Shown one piece after another: positions 21,410 through 30,486 of a stretch of DNA of 64,000 bases. A program made the translations under genes and the position numbers. The stretch is from Bursaphelenchus xylophilus (taxonomy: Eukaryota > Nematoda > Chromadorea > Rhabditida > Aphelenchoididae). Numbering within the stretch: position 1 is the stretch's first letter; each line of letters begins with the position of its first letter. The stretch spans positions 2,542,001 through 2,606,000 of the forward strand of contig CAJFCV020000006.1 of assembly GCA_904066235.2 (NCBI GenBank), given 5' to 3'. Below the pieces are notes generated by a model. That model saw nothing but the letters and a program-made list of their open reading frames with translations. It ran no database searches and was not told the origin of the DNA.

Positions 21410-22710
21410 AGTTAGTATTAGTTATTGGAGATTATTCTCTTCCCTATGAAGGGCAGAAAGCCTTCATAATAAACAGAAAACTCTATTTTCGTTGGGTATC
21501 CAAGTTGAGACGGCAGTAGGTAGGGAGTCGGGGGTCTCGGACCTGTTCGAGCCTTGGATGTCGGGAGGGTCGAACCCGACTTATACTTGGGGCTATTACC
21601 AGAGGTAAAAGGGCTGGTAATCGGAGTGCCTCGGGTATTTCGCTGGCCCGGAACTGGTGCCCGAAGGCCGACCAGAGGCTCTATTTTCAATATTCTTTGT
21701 GAAAGTGCTGGGAAAAGTGGGAAAACACGCTGGAGCGTCGGTTGTAACATCCAAAAGGGTTAAAAAGTATATTGCGGCTTGCCACCCTCTGAAACGTGCG
21801 GAGGCTGTTGATGTGGAAGGTCGGTGGACCGAATGGGTGGATGTTCAAGGCCTTTGGCCACGTTATAAACCGGACCTAACCCTGTGTTGACGGTTGTATC
21901 GGATAAATCAAGCTGGAGCCACCGATACGCCGCAGAGTTCGGTAGTCGGTGGTGCCGAGACCTGGGGCGCTCGGCCGAGAGTCCTCTTTCCCCTCCGAGC
22001 AGCCATGAGCGGGGGCCCAATGTGGCTGGCGCAAAGTTAAGGCGGGTGAACGAGGTCCCCAACGTGGGCAATGTGGCGAAAGCCCGCCTCTATACCGCGG
22101 TCGTGCGCTATGGTTCCGGCTGAAAACGTCCCACGGGCCAGCCACGGGTTATGAGGTCAAAATACAAAAAACTTTCTTTTTTCAGCTTCACTACGTAAGT
22201 TTTCGGGGATCCTGGACGGTAAGTTTTGAGCAGTACGTACAAAGTAGGGGGATGGCAGAGTCGCACAAAATGTACAGTTTTGGTTTTTTTTCTGTTACAA
22301 CCGACACTCCGGAGTGTCGTCCCACTTTTCCCAGCATTTTCGTACAACAAAGAGCAGTGAAAAGAAAGTCGCTGTGAAGCTGACGCAAACCAGTGATGGA
22401 AAAGCGCAAATACCAGGCAAAACGAGAAGTCCGCCGCTTGAGCCGGCTGGAAACACCCCAAGATAACTCGGGCTAGACCCTCGCTGGCATCATTGCCTCG
22501 AACAGAAATCCGGACCATGGGGTCTACATCACGAAAAGTGGTGTAGACACTGGGGCCAAACTTGTTTGGCTTTAGGGGAGTGCTCCCTTCCTACTGCCGT
22601 CTCAACTACGTTAACCAACGAAAATAGAGTCGACAATATTTTTACATTACACCTTATATTGTTATAAGGTATCAGAGAAGAGAATTCACTCCAATATACT
22701 AAGACTACTA
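21410..22710. mobile_element. GC-rich fold-back element of about 1.3 kb
   Basis: The two sides are imperfect inverted repeats over roughly 300-400 bp. Matching blocks are CTCTATTTTCGTTGG (21481) with CCAACGAAAATAGAG (ending 22631); GTTGAGACGGCAGTAGG with CCTACTGCCGTCTCAAC; GTGCTGGGAAAAGTGGGA with TCCCACTTTTCCCAGCAT; and GCGTCGGTTGTAACA with TGTTACAACCGACAC. Outside these, TTGGAGATTATTCTCTTCC pairs with GAGAAGAGAATTCACTCCAA, and each side carries its own small hairpin. The core (about 21880-22130) is strongly GC-rich. Overlapping open frames there show no recognisable domain. No clear target duplication was found and the superfamily is unknown. Confidence 0.7.
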
Positions 22711-23489
22711 CTCAGTAGACTTTTGGTTGTATTGTAAGACTATTTGTTGTACTGTTTAGTTGTTGTAAATTGTTATATAGCTACCTATATATATTTTGAT
22801 ATTGTTGTATTTCATACGATATGTTACTATGATTTCTATGATTTATTGTGTAATGCTATGAATTGTTGGTATTTGGGGAATTTTTGAGGTAAAATAGTTT
22901 TTTGAAGGCTGTTTGCGGGAATGGAAGGGTCTTTTGGCAGCCGATTTTTTCGATTTCAGCTGGTTATGCCCGGTTACTCCAACAAAATGATGATGATGGC
23001 ACTGTCGACCCTGACGACGCAGAAGACGATGAAATAGGGAAAATATACGGGGTTTTTGTATTACTTATGGCGGTTCAAGGCATTTCACTAGGGTTAAAAG
23101 ATGCAAGGAGTAATTCACTGCTGACTTTTACCTGCTTCCTCATAATTCACGACATCATTCCCCTAAAAAACTTGATGGTTGATTCCCAACTTTCTTCATT
23201 CGAAATTGAAGTAATGGGCAAGGTTGATGAATCCAATTCGCTTTGTATTTTCCCAACATATCCCAAGAAGAAAAAAAAATTCCCAGGAAGAGCTGGAATG
23301 AAGCTGTAAAAACAACAAGAACGTTTCAAGGGTGGTTGTAAAATTGGTTTTATCATAGGGTCAATTGGTGACGAGAACTGTCAAAGACATAAGGTGTTTA
23401 CGACAGTATAAAAGCAATGGGTAATCACAATTTCAACAGAAATATGGCTTGTGAAAATAAAAAAATTTTGTCTGGGAAAGATTGCGGGG

Positions 23490-23695
23490 TGCAAGTTCTC
23501 GGAGGCGCTTTTTTCAGATGAGAAAAGCGCTTGAAGTTCGGCGTTCAAATTTCGCTGAAGCTTGGCGGAAATTTAGATTATTTCTTGTCAAAATTCCATG
23601 TGATTTTCTCGGCCAACTTCATAAAGAATCCAAAATCATCCAAATTTATTCGCGCTTTGCAGAAACCACGGATATTTTTAAGCCTTATGTAAAAC
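23490..23695 (+). repeat. P3 repeat, left-end fragment upstream of P450 A
   Basis: Contains a degenerate P3 left side (AAGCTTGGCGGAAATTTAGA, ATTCGCGCTTTGCAGAAACC, GGATATTTTTAAGCC). It ends about 45 bp before the P450 A start codon. Confidence 0.5.
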
Positions 23696-23742
23696 CTTAC
23701 TGTAATTGACCCATTTTACTTTGAAATTTTGAATTTTTAGTC

Positions 23743-26262
23743 ATGGGTCTCCTGCTAGTAGCGTCAATTCTCATAATCCTGATTTGCTTTTACAATTTCT
23801 ATTACAAACGTCTTGGTCTCCCTCCAGGCCCAACGCCATGGCCCATCCTTGGAAATCTGCCACAGTTGGCACAAAAGCCTCCAGGAACTGACGTCTTTTT
23901 TGAATGGAGAGACAAGTACGGCCCCGTATTTACCTATTGGATGGGCGAGAAGCCGGTTGTCGCATTCGCTGATTACAAAACGTTAGATCAAACGTTCAAC
24001 AAGGATGGAGAAAACTTTTCGGGACATGACTTTTTTCCGGATTTTTATTTGAACTTAAAATGTAAGTGATCGCTCAAATATTACACTCCAAGCCTTTCCA
24101 TTGTTTCTGGAATACTAGTGGTCGACAAAAACCATTTTTGCCACATAGGGGTTCAAAAATAATTGGCGATTTTCAGCTTACACGGTCCAGGGAATCAGTG
24201 GAATGGAAGGCGCGCTTTTCAAAGAGCATCGATCGTTTGTTGTCAAGTCCCTCCGAAATTTAGGCTTGTCCAAGAGCTCAGTACAAGATAAGGTAAAGAT
24301 TCAGTCTATTATGCAGTGGGGGATCTGATCGATTGGCAAAACACGTACCATTTTGCATCCAGGAGGCATCAAAAAATGTGGAAAATTACCTCCCTCTCCA
24401 AGTGAAAAAAGCTCAGATTTCAAAAGCGAGCCCGTTTGTGAGGAAAATGGGCGCGCCCTTCAAAACAAAGTTTTTTCACTTGGAGAGGGAAGCATTTTGC
24501 CACATTTTTAATACTTCCCGGATGCAAAATGGTACGATTTTTGCCACTGGATCAGCTCCCCCATTGTAGGTCAGGGATAGGCCTGAGTTTGTCTGGGTCC
24601 TGTTGCTGGGGCTGTCTGGCCTGAGAAAACATTAGAAACCGAGTCCGAGTAGGAGAATGCTTAAAATTTGAGGAAAAATGAGATTCTGGACCACCTGATT
24701 CAGAAGTTTTTGGCCTAGCGTATGCCCGAAGGGCCTAGCTCTTTTGTCTTTCTCATAAATCATGTTTAAACTTTTCTATCGATGAATTTTAGGTGCTTAG
24801 ACAAATCTCCAACATGTTTGAAAGCCTTGACGAAGAGGTCCAAGCTGGCGCAACTTACCACCTCCTAGGCGGTCACATCGACTTTGTTATTGGAAATGTT
24901 GCCAATATATTTCTTTTCGGTCATGGATTTTCAAAGGTAAAAGTTTAAGCAGGCTTGCAATCAGACTTAATGTTCTTTTCAGCAACACAATGACTTTATC
25001 GCCCTCCGCGCAACTGTGAATCGATACATGGCCACAGTGATGACGCCTGCCGCTTTGTTGATCATGTCACATCCTCGTATCTTCAAACACCTCCCATTCT
25101 TCAAGGGAGTTTACAATCAGATCGATGAACGGATCGGTGATATGCTGTGTTATGTGGATAGACAAATTCAAGAGCATTTGGTGGAAATTGAGAGAAATCC
25201 GGAGACCTCTGATGATTATGTTTCCTCGTTCCTGCGGGAAATGGAAAAGCGAGAGGGGAGAGATGGCTTCACGTAAGCTTGTGTTCTTGCTTCCCACCGC
25301 TTTAGTTTAACCGTATATCCTGATTTCCAGCGTGTCCCAGCTTCGCGGCATCCTTGTCGATCTGTGGTTGGCCTCACAAGATGCCACTTGCTCGACGCTG
25401 AATTGGGGAATCGTTTATTCGATTCACAATCAAGAGAAGCAACAGAAACTTCAAGCAGAGTTGGACAGAGTTGTCGGTTGTGATCGACTTGTTACCATGG
25501 AGGATAAAGCAAGCTTACCATACGCCTCGGCTTATTGTCTGGTAAGTACAGTGGCGGACCGGATCCAGCGGCAAAAAACGTACCATTTCGCATCCGGGAA
25601 GTATCGAAAATGCCGAAAAATACCTCCCTCTCCAAGCGAAAAAACTCCGATTTCAAAAACGCTTCCTTCACAAAAAGAGCGGGGGCGCCTTTGAAATCGG
25701 AGTCTTTCCCTTGGAAATGGAGGCATTTTGCCACATTTTTGACACTTCCGGGAAGCAAAATGCTATGTTTTTTGCCGCTGGATCAGGTCCGCCATTGTAA
25801 ACCACCGTTCAAGCCATTCAAACTCATTTTTCCAAAACCTCTGACTTGTAGGAGATCCAACGACTTGCCAACATTGTAACTCAAAGTCTGATGCATCGGA
25901 ATTTCAAAGACACCATGGTAAATGGGCATAAAATCAAAGCAGGCACGTCAATTATGCCTCTGATCACCCTAGTTCTGTATGATCCGAATATTTTCGAGAA
26001 TCCCCTTGAATTCAAACCGGAGAGGTTCTTAGATTCGGATGGAAGCTTGAAGAGCTGCCCAGAGTTAATCGCCTTCTCAGCGGGCCGACGAATCTGCCCT
26101 GGAGAGGCGTTGGCTAAAGCGGAAGTGTTCTTAATCATCACGAATCTGCTTCATCGTTACAAACTAACACCTGTGCGTGGCGAAGAGCCGAGCTTGAAGA
26201 GGAATTTCGGCTTCACTGTGGCTCCAGAGCCGTATAAAGTGGAGCTGGCGAGAAGGTTTTGA
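23743..26262 (+). CDS. cytochrome P450, CYP33-like, copy A
   Basis: A microsomal haem-thiolate monooxygenase, probably in xenobiotic or lipid oxidation. Six exons, 23743-24061, 24177-24292, 24793-24936, 24983-25272, 25331-25541 and 25852-26262, give 496 residues. The N-terminal anchor (LLLVASILIILICFYNFYY) is followed by basic residues and the hinge LPPGPTPWPILGN. Later come the K-helix EIQR (361-364), PERF (416-419) and the haem loop FSAGRRICPGEA with ligand Cys442. The I-helix reads LASQDATCST where CYP33-type proteins more often have AGQETT, so the Thr is kept but the acidic pair is altered. TTTTTAG stops two bases before the ATG, a likely trans-splice acceptor. AATAAA is at 26311. Introns 2 and 5 hold M1 elements. 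It is paired with copy B at 30.5 kb. Confidence 0.94.
24314..24566. mobile_element. M1 miniature transposon in P450 A intron 2
   Basis: The left end is CAGTGGGGGATCTGATCG and the right end ATCAGCTCCCCCATTG, with paired inner arms ACCATTTTGCATCCAGGAGG and CTTCCCGGATGCAAAATGGT. The matching intron of P450 B is only 37 bp and lacks it. Confidence 0.8.
25549..25797. mobile_element. M1 miniature transposon making up most of P450 A intron 5
   Basis: TA-flanked, 249 bp. Left end CAGTGGCGGACCGGATCC, right end GGATCAGGTCCGCCATTG. It begins seven bases after the exon 5 boundary and takes up 249 of the 310 intron bases. P450 B has an M1 copy at the same intron position. Confidence 0.85.
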
Positions 26263-26351
26263 ACGATCTCATTTTATATAAATATTTTTTACTGTTTATT
26301 TCTGAAATTTAATAAAATACGAAGTTGAAAAATTCAGTTTTTTGCGATGAA

Positions 26352-26880
26352 TTACAATGGGCCAGAACAAAGTTTCATGTGCCGACAAATGTCCTCCGGA
26401 TTAATGAAACCGCCTTCGTTCTGAACATAATTGTAGATCCTGTCGAAAGAGTGCTTCGTGGCGCGTTCGCAGACGGTTTGAAAGACCGAGGTTGTACTAC
26501 AGAGCATCTGAAAGTTGCAGCGAAACTTGGGGTACTTCCCCCTTAAACTTACAGGGGAAGTAACCCAAGTGACTCTCAGATTTTGATGAGACTTCGTACA
26601 AATTTAGAATAATCTTTTCTAAAATATATGCGAGAATTATCGATCGCGCTTTGCAGAAACAACAAACTAATCCACCATGCCTGAAGAAAAACCAATGCAA
26701 TATTAGTCAACTTACATCAAGTTCGCTGAAGAACGAGTCATTTGGCATCCCGTGACCCAAATCATTTCTTGCTCTGACAAACAGCCGTTTACAAGGTTTA
26801 CAAAATATCTTCAGCGGGCGCACTCCCAACATATTGGACAGCAGAGTGACCAAAACTAGATATAGCCATAATACTACCAT
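26352..26880 (-). CDS. saposin-like (caenopore-type) peptide, minus-strand copy 1
   Basis: A predicted secreted saposin-B peptide, the fold of amoebapore and caenopore antimicrobial peptides that act on membranes. Two short exons on the minus strand, 26880-26716 and 26507-26352, join at a phase-0 intron (GAT|GTAAGT...TTTCAG|ATG) to 106 residues. Residues 1-20 are hydrophobic and act as a signal peptide. The six-cysteine pattern is complete: FCKPCKRL (1, 2), MLC (3), TVCER (4), DICRHMKLC (5, 6). TGATAA at 26915-26920 lies about 35 bases upstream of the start. A minus-strand AATAAA at 26295-26300 falls beside the AATAAA of P450 A, so the two convergent 3' ends nearly touch. The intron holds a P3 end fragment. 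Confidence 0.82.
26524..26665. repeat. P3 end fragment in a saposin intron
   Basis: Two inverted P3 termini lie back to back (TTGGGGTACTTCCCCCTTAA, then GGGGAAGTAACCCAAGTGAC), followed by the CTTCGTACAAATTTAGAATA and GATCGCGCTTTGCAGAAACA blocks. Confidence 0.55.
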
Positions 26881-27128
26881 GTTGCGGAAGAAGTATCTTA
26901 TTGTCAGAGAATCATGATAAACCCGGGATAAAAAATTTTGGCTTTGCTGAAGACAATTATGTTTATGCTATGTGTGCTAACATTTATGTTGAATAAACGC
27001 TTTGTTATTTACAAATATCAAACGATTAAACTATTGTATTCAATGTTTATTGTTCCAGAGGGCTCATGACCTCAGGCCAAAACAATTATTTTTTTTCGAA
27101 AATTAACGAATTAATTTCTTGATACCAT

Positions 27129-28077
27129 TCAGAGCCTGCAGTAGTATTGTCTATAACACAAATCCAAATGCTTGCAAATACATTTTGAATTGATTATGCC
27201 GTGGGAAATATGCATGATGTATGAGTAAATATCCTCTAATCGTTTGGAAGTGCGGTCACAAACCGTTGCAAACCTGGGGGTTGTTCTGCAGAGCATCTGA
27301 AAAGCGGAAGATTTATTTCATTTCAAAAAATCCTAACATCGCATTTGAGGTAGTTCCCTTGTAAATTGGAAGGCTCCACGTTGACATTTTGTCTTGTGAA
27401 TTTAAAGTAGACATGGCTCGTCGGCCGGCCCCTAGTTAAGGTGTCAGAATGAAGGCTAGCCGGTGACTTTCAACCGAAAAACTGGGAGAAATGTTCCTAC
27501 ATCAAAAGCTCCTCAGTTTGCACTTTGGAGTCTTGTTATTTCACAGACAAAAAATAATCTCGCTTAAAAATACATATTCCAAAAACAAAGCCTCTGCGCG
27601 GCCTGTGCCGGAAGTTATAGCCCCCGACTTTCCTTCACGTTTTTGAAAGACCCTATACTGTGACGGACCTGATCCAGTGGCAAAAAACGTACCATTTTGC
27701 ATTCGGGAAGCATCAAAAAATGCCTCTTACAAAAAGAGTGGGCGCGCTTTTGAAATCGGAGTTTTTCACTTGGAGGGGAGGTTTTTACTACATTTTTTGA
27801 TGCTTCCCGGATGCAAAATGGAACTTTTTTTGCCACTGAATCAGGTTCTCCACTATGCATGGAAACTCACATCAATTTCGTTGAAAAACGCCACTTTCGA
27901 TATCACCGAACTCCCACTCAGATCATCTTTCGCCCGTTCGAACAAGCGCCGGCACGGTTTACAGAATATATCCAGAAAAGGCGACCTTTTCAGTCGGTCT
28001 TCGGCATTGACTTCGACAAGGAAAAAAGCAGCTAGAAATGCGGAGAAACACCAAACCAGGCTGAAGTCCATTTTCAA
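27129..28077 (-). CDS. saposin-like (caenopore-type) peptide, minus-strand copy 2
   Basis: Minus-strand exons 28077-27871 and 27296-27129 join at a phase-0 intron (GAT|GTGAGT...TTTTCAG|ATG) to 124 residues. A signal peptide (about residues 1-25, ending VNA) is followed by EDRLKRSPFLDI and the saposin-B cysteines: FCKPCRRL (1, 2), MLC (3), TVCDR (4), CICKHLDLC (5, 6, with one extra Cys). It is closest to minus-strand copy 1, with which it shares FCKPC and MLC-TT at the exon junction. A dibasic KR at residues 30-31 could be a processing site. A minus-strand AATAAA is at 27046-27051. The 574-bp intron contains an R6 copy and an M1 element, which hides the second exon from simple ORF reading. Confidence 0.8.
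27516..27655 (+). repeat. R6 dispersed repeat, copy 2
   Basis: Runs from GTCTTGTTATTTCACAGAC through TACATATTCCAAAAACAAAG and CTCTGCGCGGCCTGTGCCGG to CTTTCCTTCACGTTTTTGAA and GAAAGACCC. Same order as at 9.6 kb and 41.3 kb. Confidence 0.6.
27656..27858. mobile_element. M1 miniature transposon in a saposin intron
   Basis: Left arm GTGACGGACCTGATCCAGTG, right arm ending CTGAATCAGGTTCTCCACTA. About 50 bp of the left-centre is missing compared with full M1 copies. Confidence 0.75.
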
Positions 28078-28474
28078 AATTCTTTTGACAATGAGAAAAT
28101 TTTTTCTTCATTTAGAGGCTGTTTTTGCATAATGAATTGTTAGAGAAAACAATGAAGAGTTTTATTATATGTATGTTACTATATGTATTTTGCATTGCAA
28201 ATTGGCCTCAACTTCACGGAGGAACACGCTGTGATTTTAACGAACACAGACCTTTATGAAGAATCAAGACTTTTTTGAAAATTTTGCCATAGAATTTTTC
28301 AGTCTGATTTCCAAGGGAAAGAGGTATGATTGAGCAAAAAATATTTTTTTTCTATCCAAAAATTGGCAAAGTTATGGCTAAGCAAAACGGTTTTTTCTCT
28401 GACTCCTCTCCGCACTTTTCATACTATTTCGTTGACAAAGGTCTTTGAATAGTTTGGCTGGAAATTGCAAGCTG

Positions 28475-28589
28475 AAAAAGAGCAGGCGCGCTTTTGAAAA
28501 CGGAGTTTTTTTCACTTGGAGAGAGGTATTTTGCCCCTTTTTTCTACTTCCCGGATGCAAAATGGGATGATTTTTAAAAACCGCCACTG
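28475..28589 (+). mobile_element. M1 half element (right arm only)
   Basis: Has only the right half, from GGCGCGCTTTTGAAAACGGA through CACTTGGAGAGAGGTATTTT to ACCGCCACTG followed by TA. The preceding 28300-28470 resembles the P3 middle block. Confidence 0.6.
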
Positions 28590-28599
28590 TATAAGGGCT

Positions 28600-29535
28600 T
28601 CGGAAACAGCAGCAGGCGTTTGCTGCATTATGATATATAATATCTTCAAAGGTCCCGATGGTCTAAAAAAACCTCGGGAAAACTTCTGCACAAAAAAATC
28701 CCGGTCAGCGAAACCTGTCTATAGCATAAAAACCCAATTCAGATGTTCCAAGAGTTAGTCGCAGGCCAAAATGAACCTTTTTACAACAAACCCCTCCTAT
28801 AACAATCAAATTTTCAGCTTCCTTTCAAGATTTTTGTAAGAATAAAATTTTATCTGCAACATTTTTTGCGGAAATAGCAGTTAAAAGCACATCTGAAACA
28901 CTTTGAAACATGCTAAAAGTAAGCGTTAAAAACCAACAGCTGCAGTTGCTTTCCAAAACAGTTTTATTAATGTTTGATTACACCGAAACTCCTGCGTAAT
29001 TGACGATCATTGCTTCTTGAAAAGGTTCAAAACAGAAACTCGCAACTTTCCCCAGCGAAAGGCAACATTCTACTCACATTTTTTGATTTATTGAAATTGC
29101 TTTTGGACCCTGAAAGTTGCATTTTCCACGGACTCTGCGCTCCGCAAGGTTTTTGATGTATCAAAATATCAGTTGGTTGTAAAACGTTCAAGATCCCTCC
29201 TTATCATTCGAACTCTTTATGATAAGGAGTGTCTTGGGATTTTTCGGTAAACACGGTGATACAAGCAGGTATAAAAACAAATGTTTCTCATAGTTTTTGT
29301 TGCTTTTTCAATGTTTCAAGGCCACAAACAACTTTCTGTTTCCACGTGTTTCCGCGCAACCTAGACCTTTGAACTACAGGGTTCAAATCGTTAAAACTCT
29401 AGGAAAAACAATGAATGTGATCTTACAATGCATGTTGTGTGGTCAATGCTTTGTTATCTATAAAAAGCCATAATTAAATTGGCTTTCTTTTGATCATAGC
29501 TGTACATTAATGCAGTGTATTGCGATCAAATTTAA
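28600..29535. other. spacer upstream of P450 B with an M4 fragment
   Basis: An M4-like fragment (CCTTTTTACAACAAACCCC) lies at about 28770-28800. A GATAAGGAG inverted pair near 29195-29230 (CCTCCTTATCATTCGAAC, TTTATGATAAGGAG) forms a short hairpin. No gene was recognised. Confidence 0.35.
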
Positions 29536-29554
29536 AAAGTTGTAAAAGGAGTAG

Positions 29555-29800
29555 TGCTCAAAGTGTGACGCTCGGGTCTTGTTCAAATAGCGTAAAATTG
29601 GGCCTAGGCCACATGAAACTTCTTTGAAAATTTTAGCTTGGCTTTGCAGCGAGAGTCAGGGCATTGAACGGTCTGTGTCGACGAGAGAACAGAGAGTGCA
29701 AAAAACGCGAAGAGCGGTCAGAGAAACCCCCATTTTGGCCATAACCTTCTTCATTTCGTGTAAAAAACCTGGTTTTGCAGAATCACTGCCAATTCGTTGT
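29555..29800 (-). repeat. P3 repeat, half copy
   Basis: Starts with AGTGTGACGCTCGGGTCTTG and carries ATTTTAGCTTGGCTTTGCAG and GCGAAGAGCGGTCAGAGAAA. It lacks the far end. Confidence 0.5.
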
Positions 29801-29870
29801 AAATAAAGATGAATCTTTCCGTTTCCGTTAATACCTGCATTAACACCTGGTTTTGACCAATTTTAAAGAA

Positions 29871-30305
29871 GTTTCAAACAGAGATTGCCACGGTCAAAAT
29901 ATTGGCTCCGGCTCTTAGCTCCCAGAGCCGGAGCCGAGGCCAAATTTGCAGCTCCGGCTCCCGCGAAAAATTTAAAAAGGTCTCCGGCTCCGAAGCGCGG
30001 CTCCCGCGCAAAAAGATTTAAAAAAATAGAAGTTATTAGTGCCAGAGATCATACACCCAACGTTTTTGCAGCCAAGTCGTATGCAACACATTCTTCCCAG
30101 TATTTTCCAAGCAATTTGGTTTAATAAGACCATGAAATTTTTACTTTTCTGAACGTTGAGAAGCCGGCTCCGACTTTGGGCTCGGGAGCCGGAGCCGCAC
30201 CAAAAATTTCTGGCTCCGGCTCTGGCTCCCGGCTCGGAGCCGGAGCCGCTCTGAGCCGGAGCCAAGAGCCGGCTCCGGAGCCGTGGCAATTTCTGGTTTC
30301 AACTA
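29871..30305. mobile_element. fold-back element built of GGCTCC/GGAGCC words
   Basis: The ends ATTGCCACGG (29884-29893) and CCGTGGCAAT (30281-30290) are inverted. The pairing continues outwards into GTTTCAAACAGAG and TTCTGGTTTCAAC. Each side carries many GGCTCCGG/CCGGAGCC hexamers, separated by an AT-rich centre (about 30010-30150). It is non-coding. It has the same architecture as the 40.3-kb element but uses a different GC word. Confidence 0.7.
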
Positions 30306-30486
30306 CCTAACTGTCTCCGCCGTTTCTGCACAGTGCGAGCTAGGAGCCTTCCATATGTCTTCGAAAATGTTCTTCTAGGTTTGGGCAAAGTTTCATCAAA
30401 ATCTCCCTTCGATCGCTTGCATTGCAAACTTGACTTTACAATTTCAGCTATACATACATTATCGACTAATACACTAAATTTCAGTT

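Noticed and set aside
21760..22145. Overlapping long frames on both strands in the GC core of the fold-back element
   Set aside because: Stop codons are rare in GC-rich DNA; none of the translations shows a transposase, reverse transcriptase or other domain.
22902..23309. 135-codon plus-strand frame with a hydrophobic segment (IYGVFVLLMAVQGISLGL)
   Set aside because: No signal peptide, domain, paralogue or convincing start. An acceptor-like TTTCAG lies inside the frame, and the end is Lys-rich low-complexity sequence.
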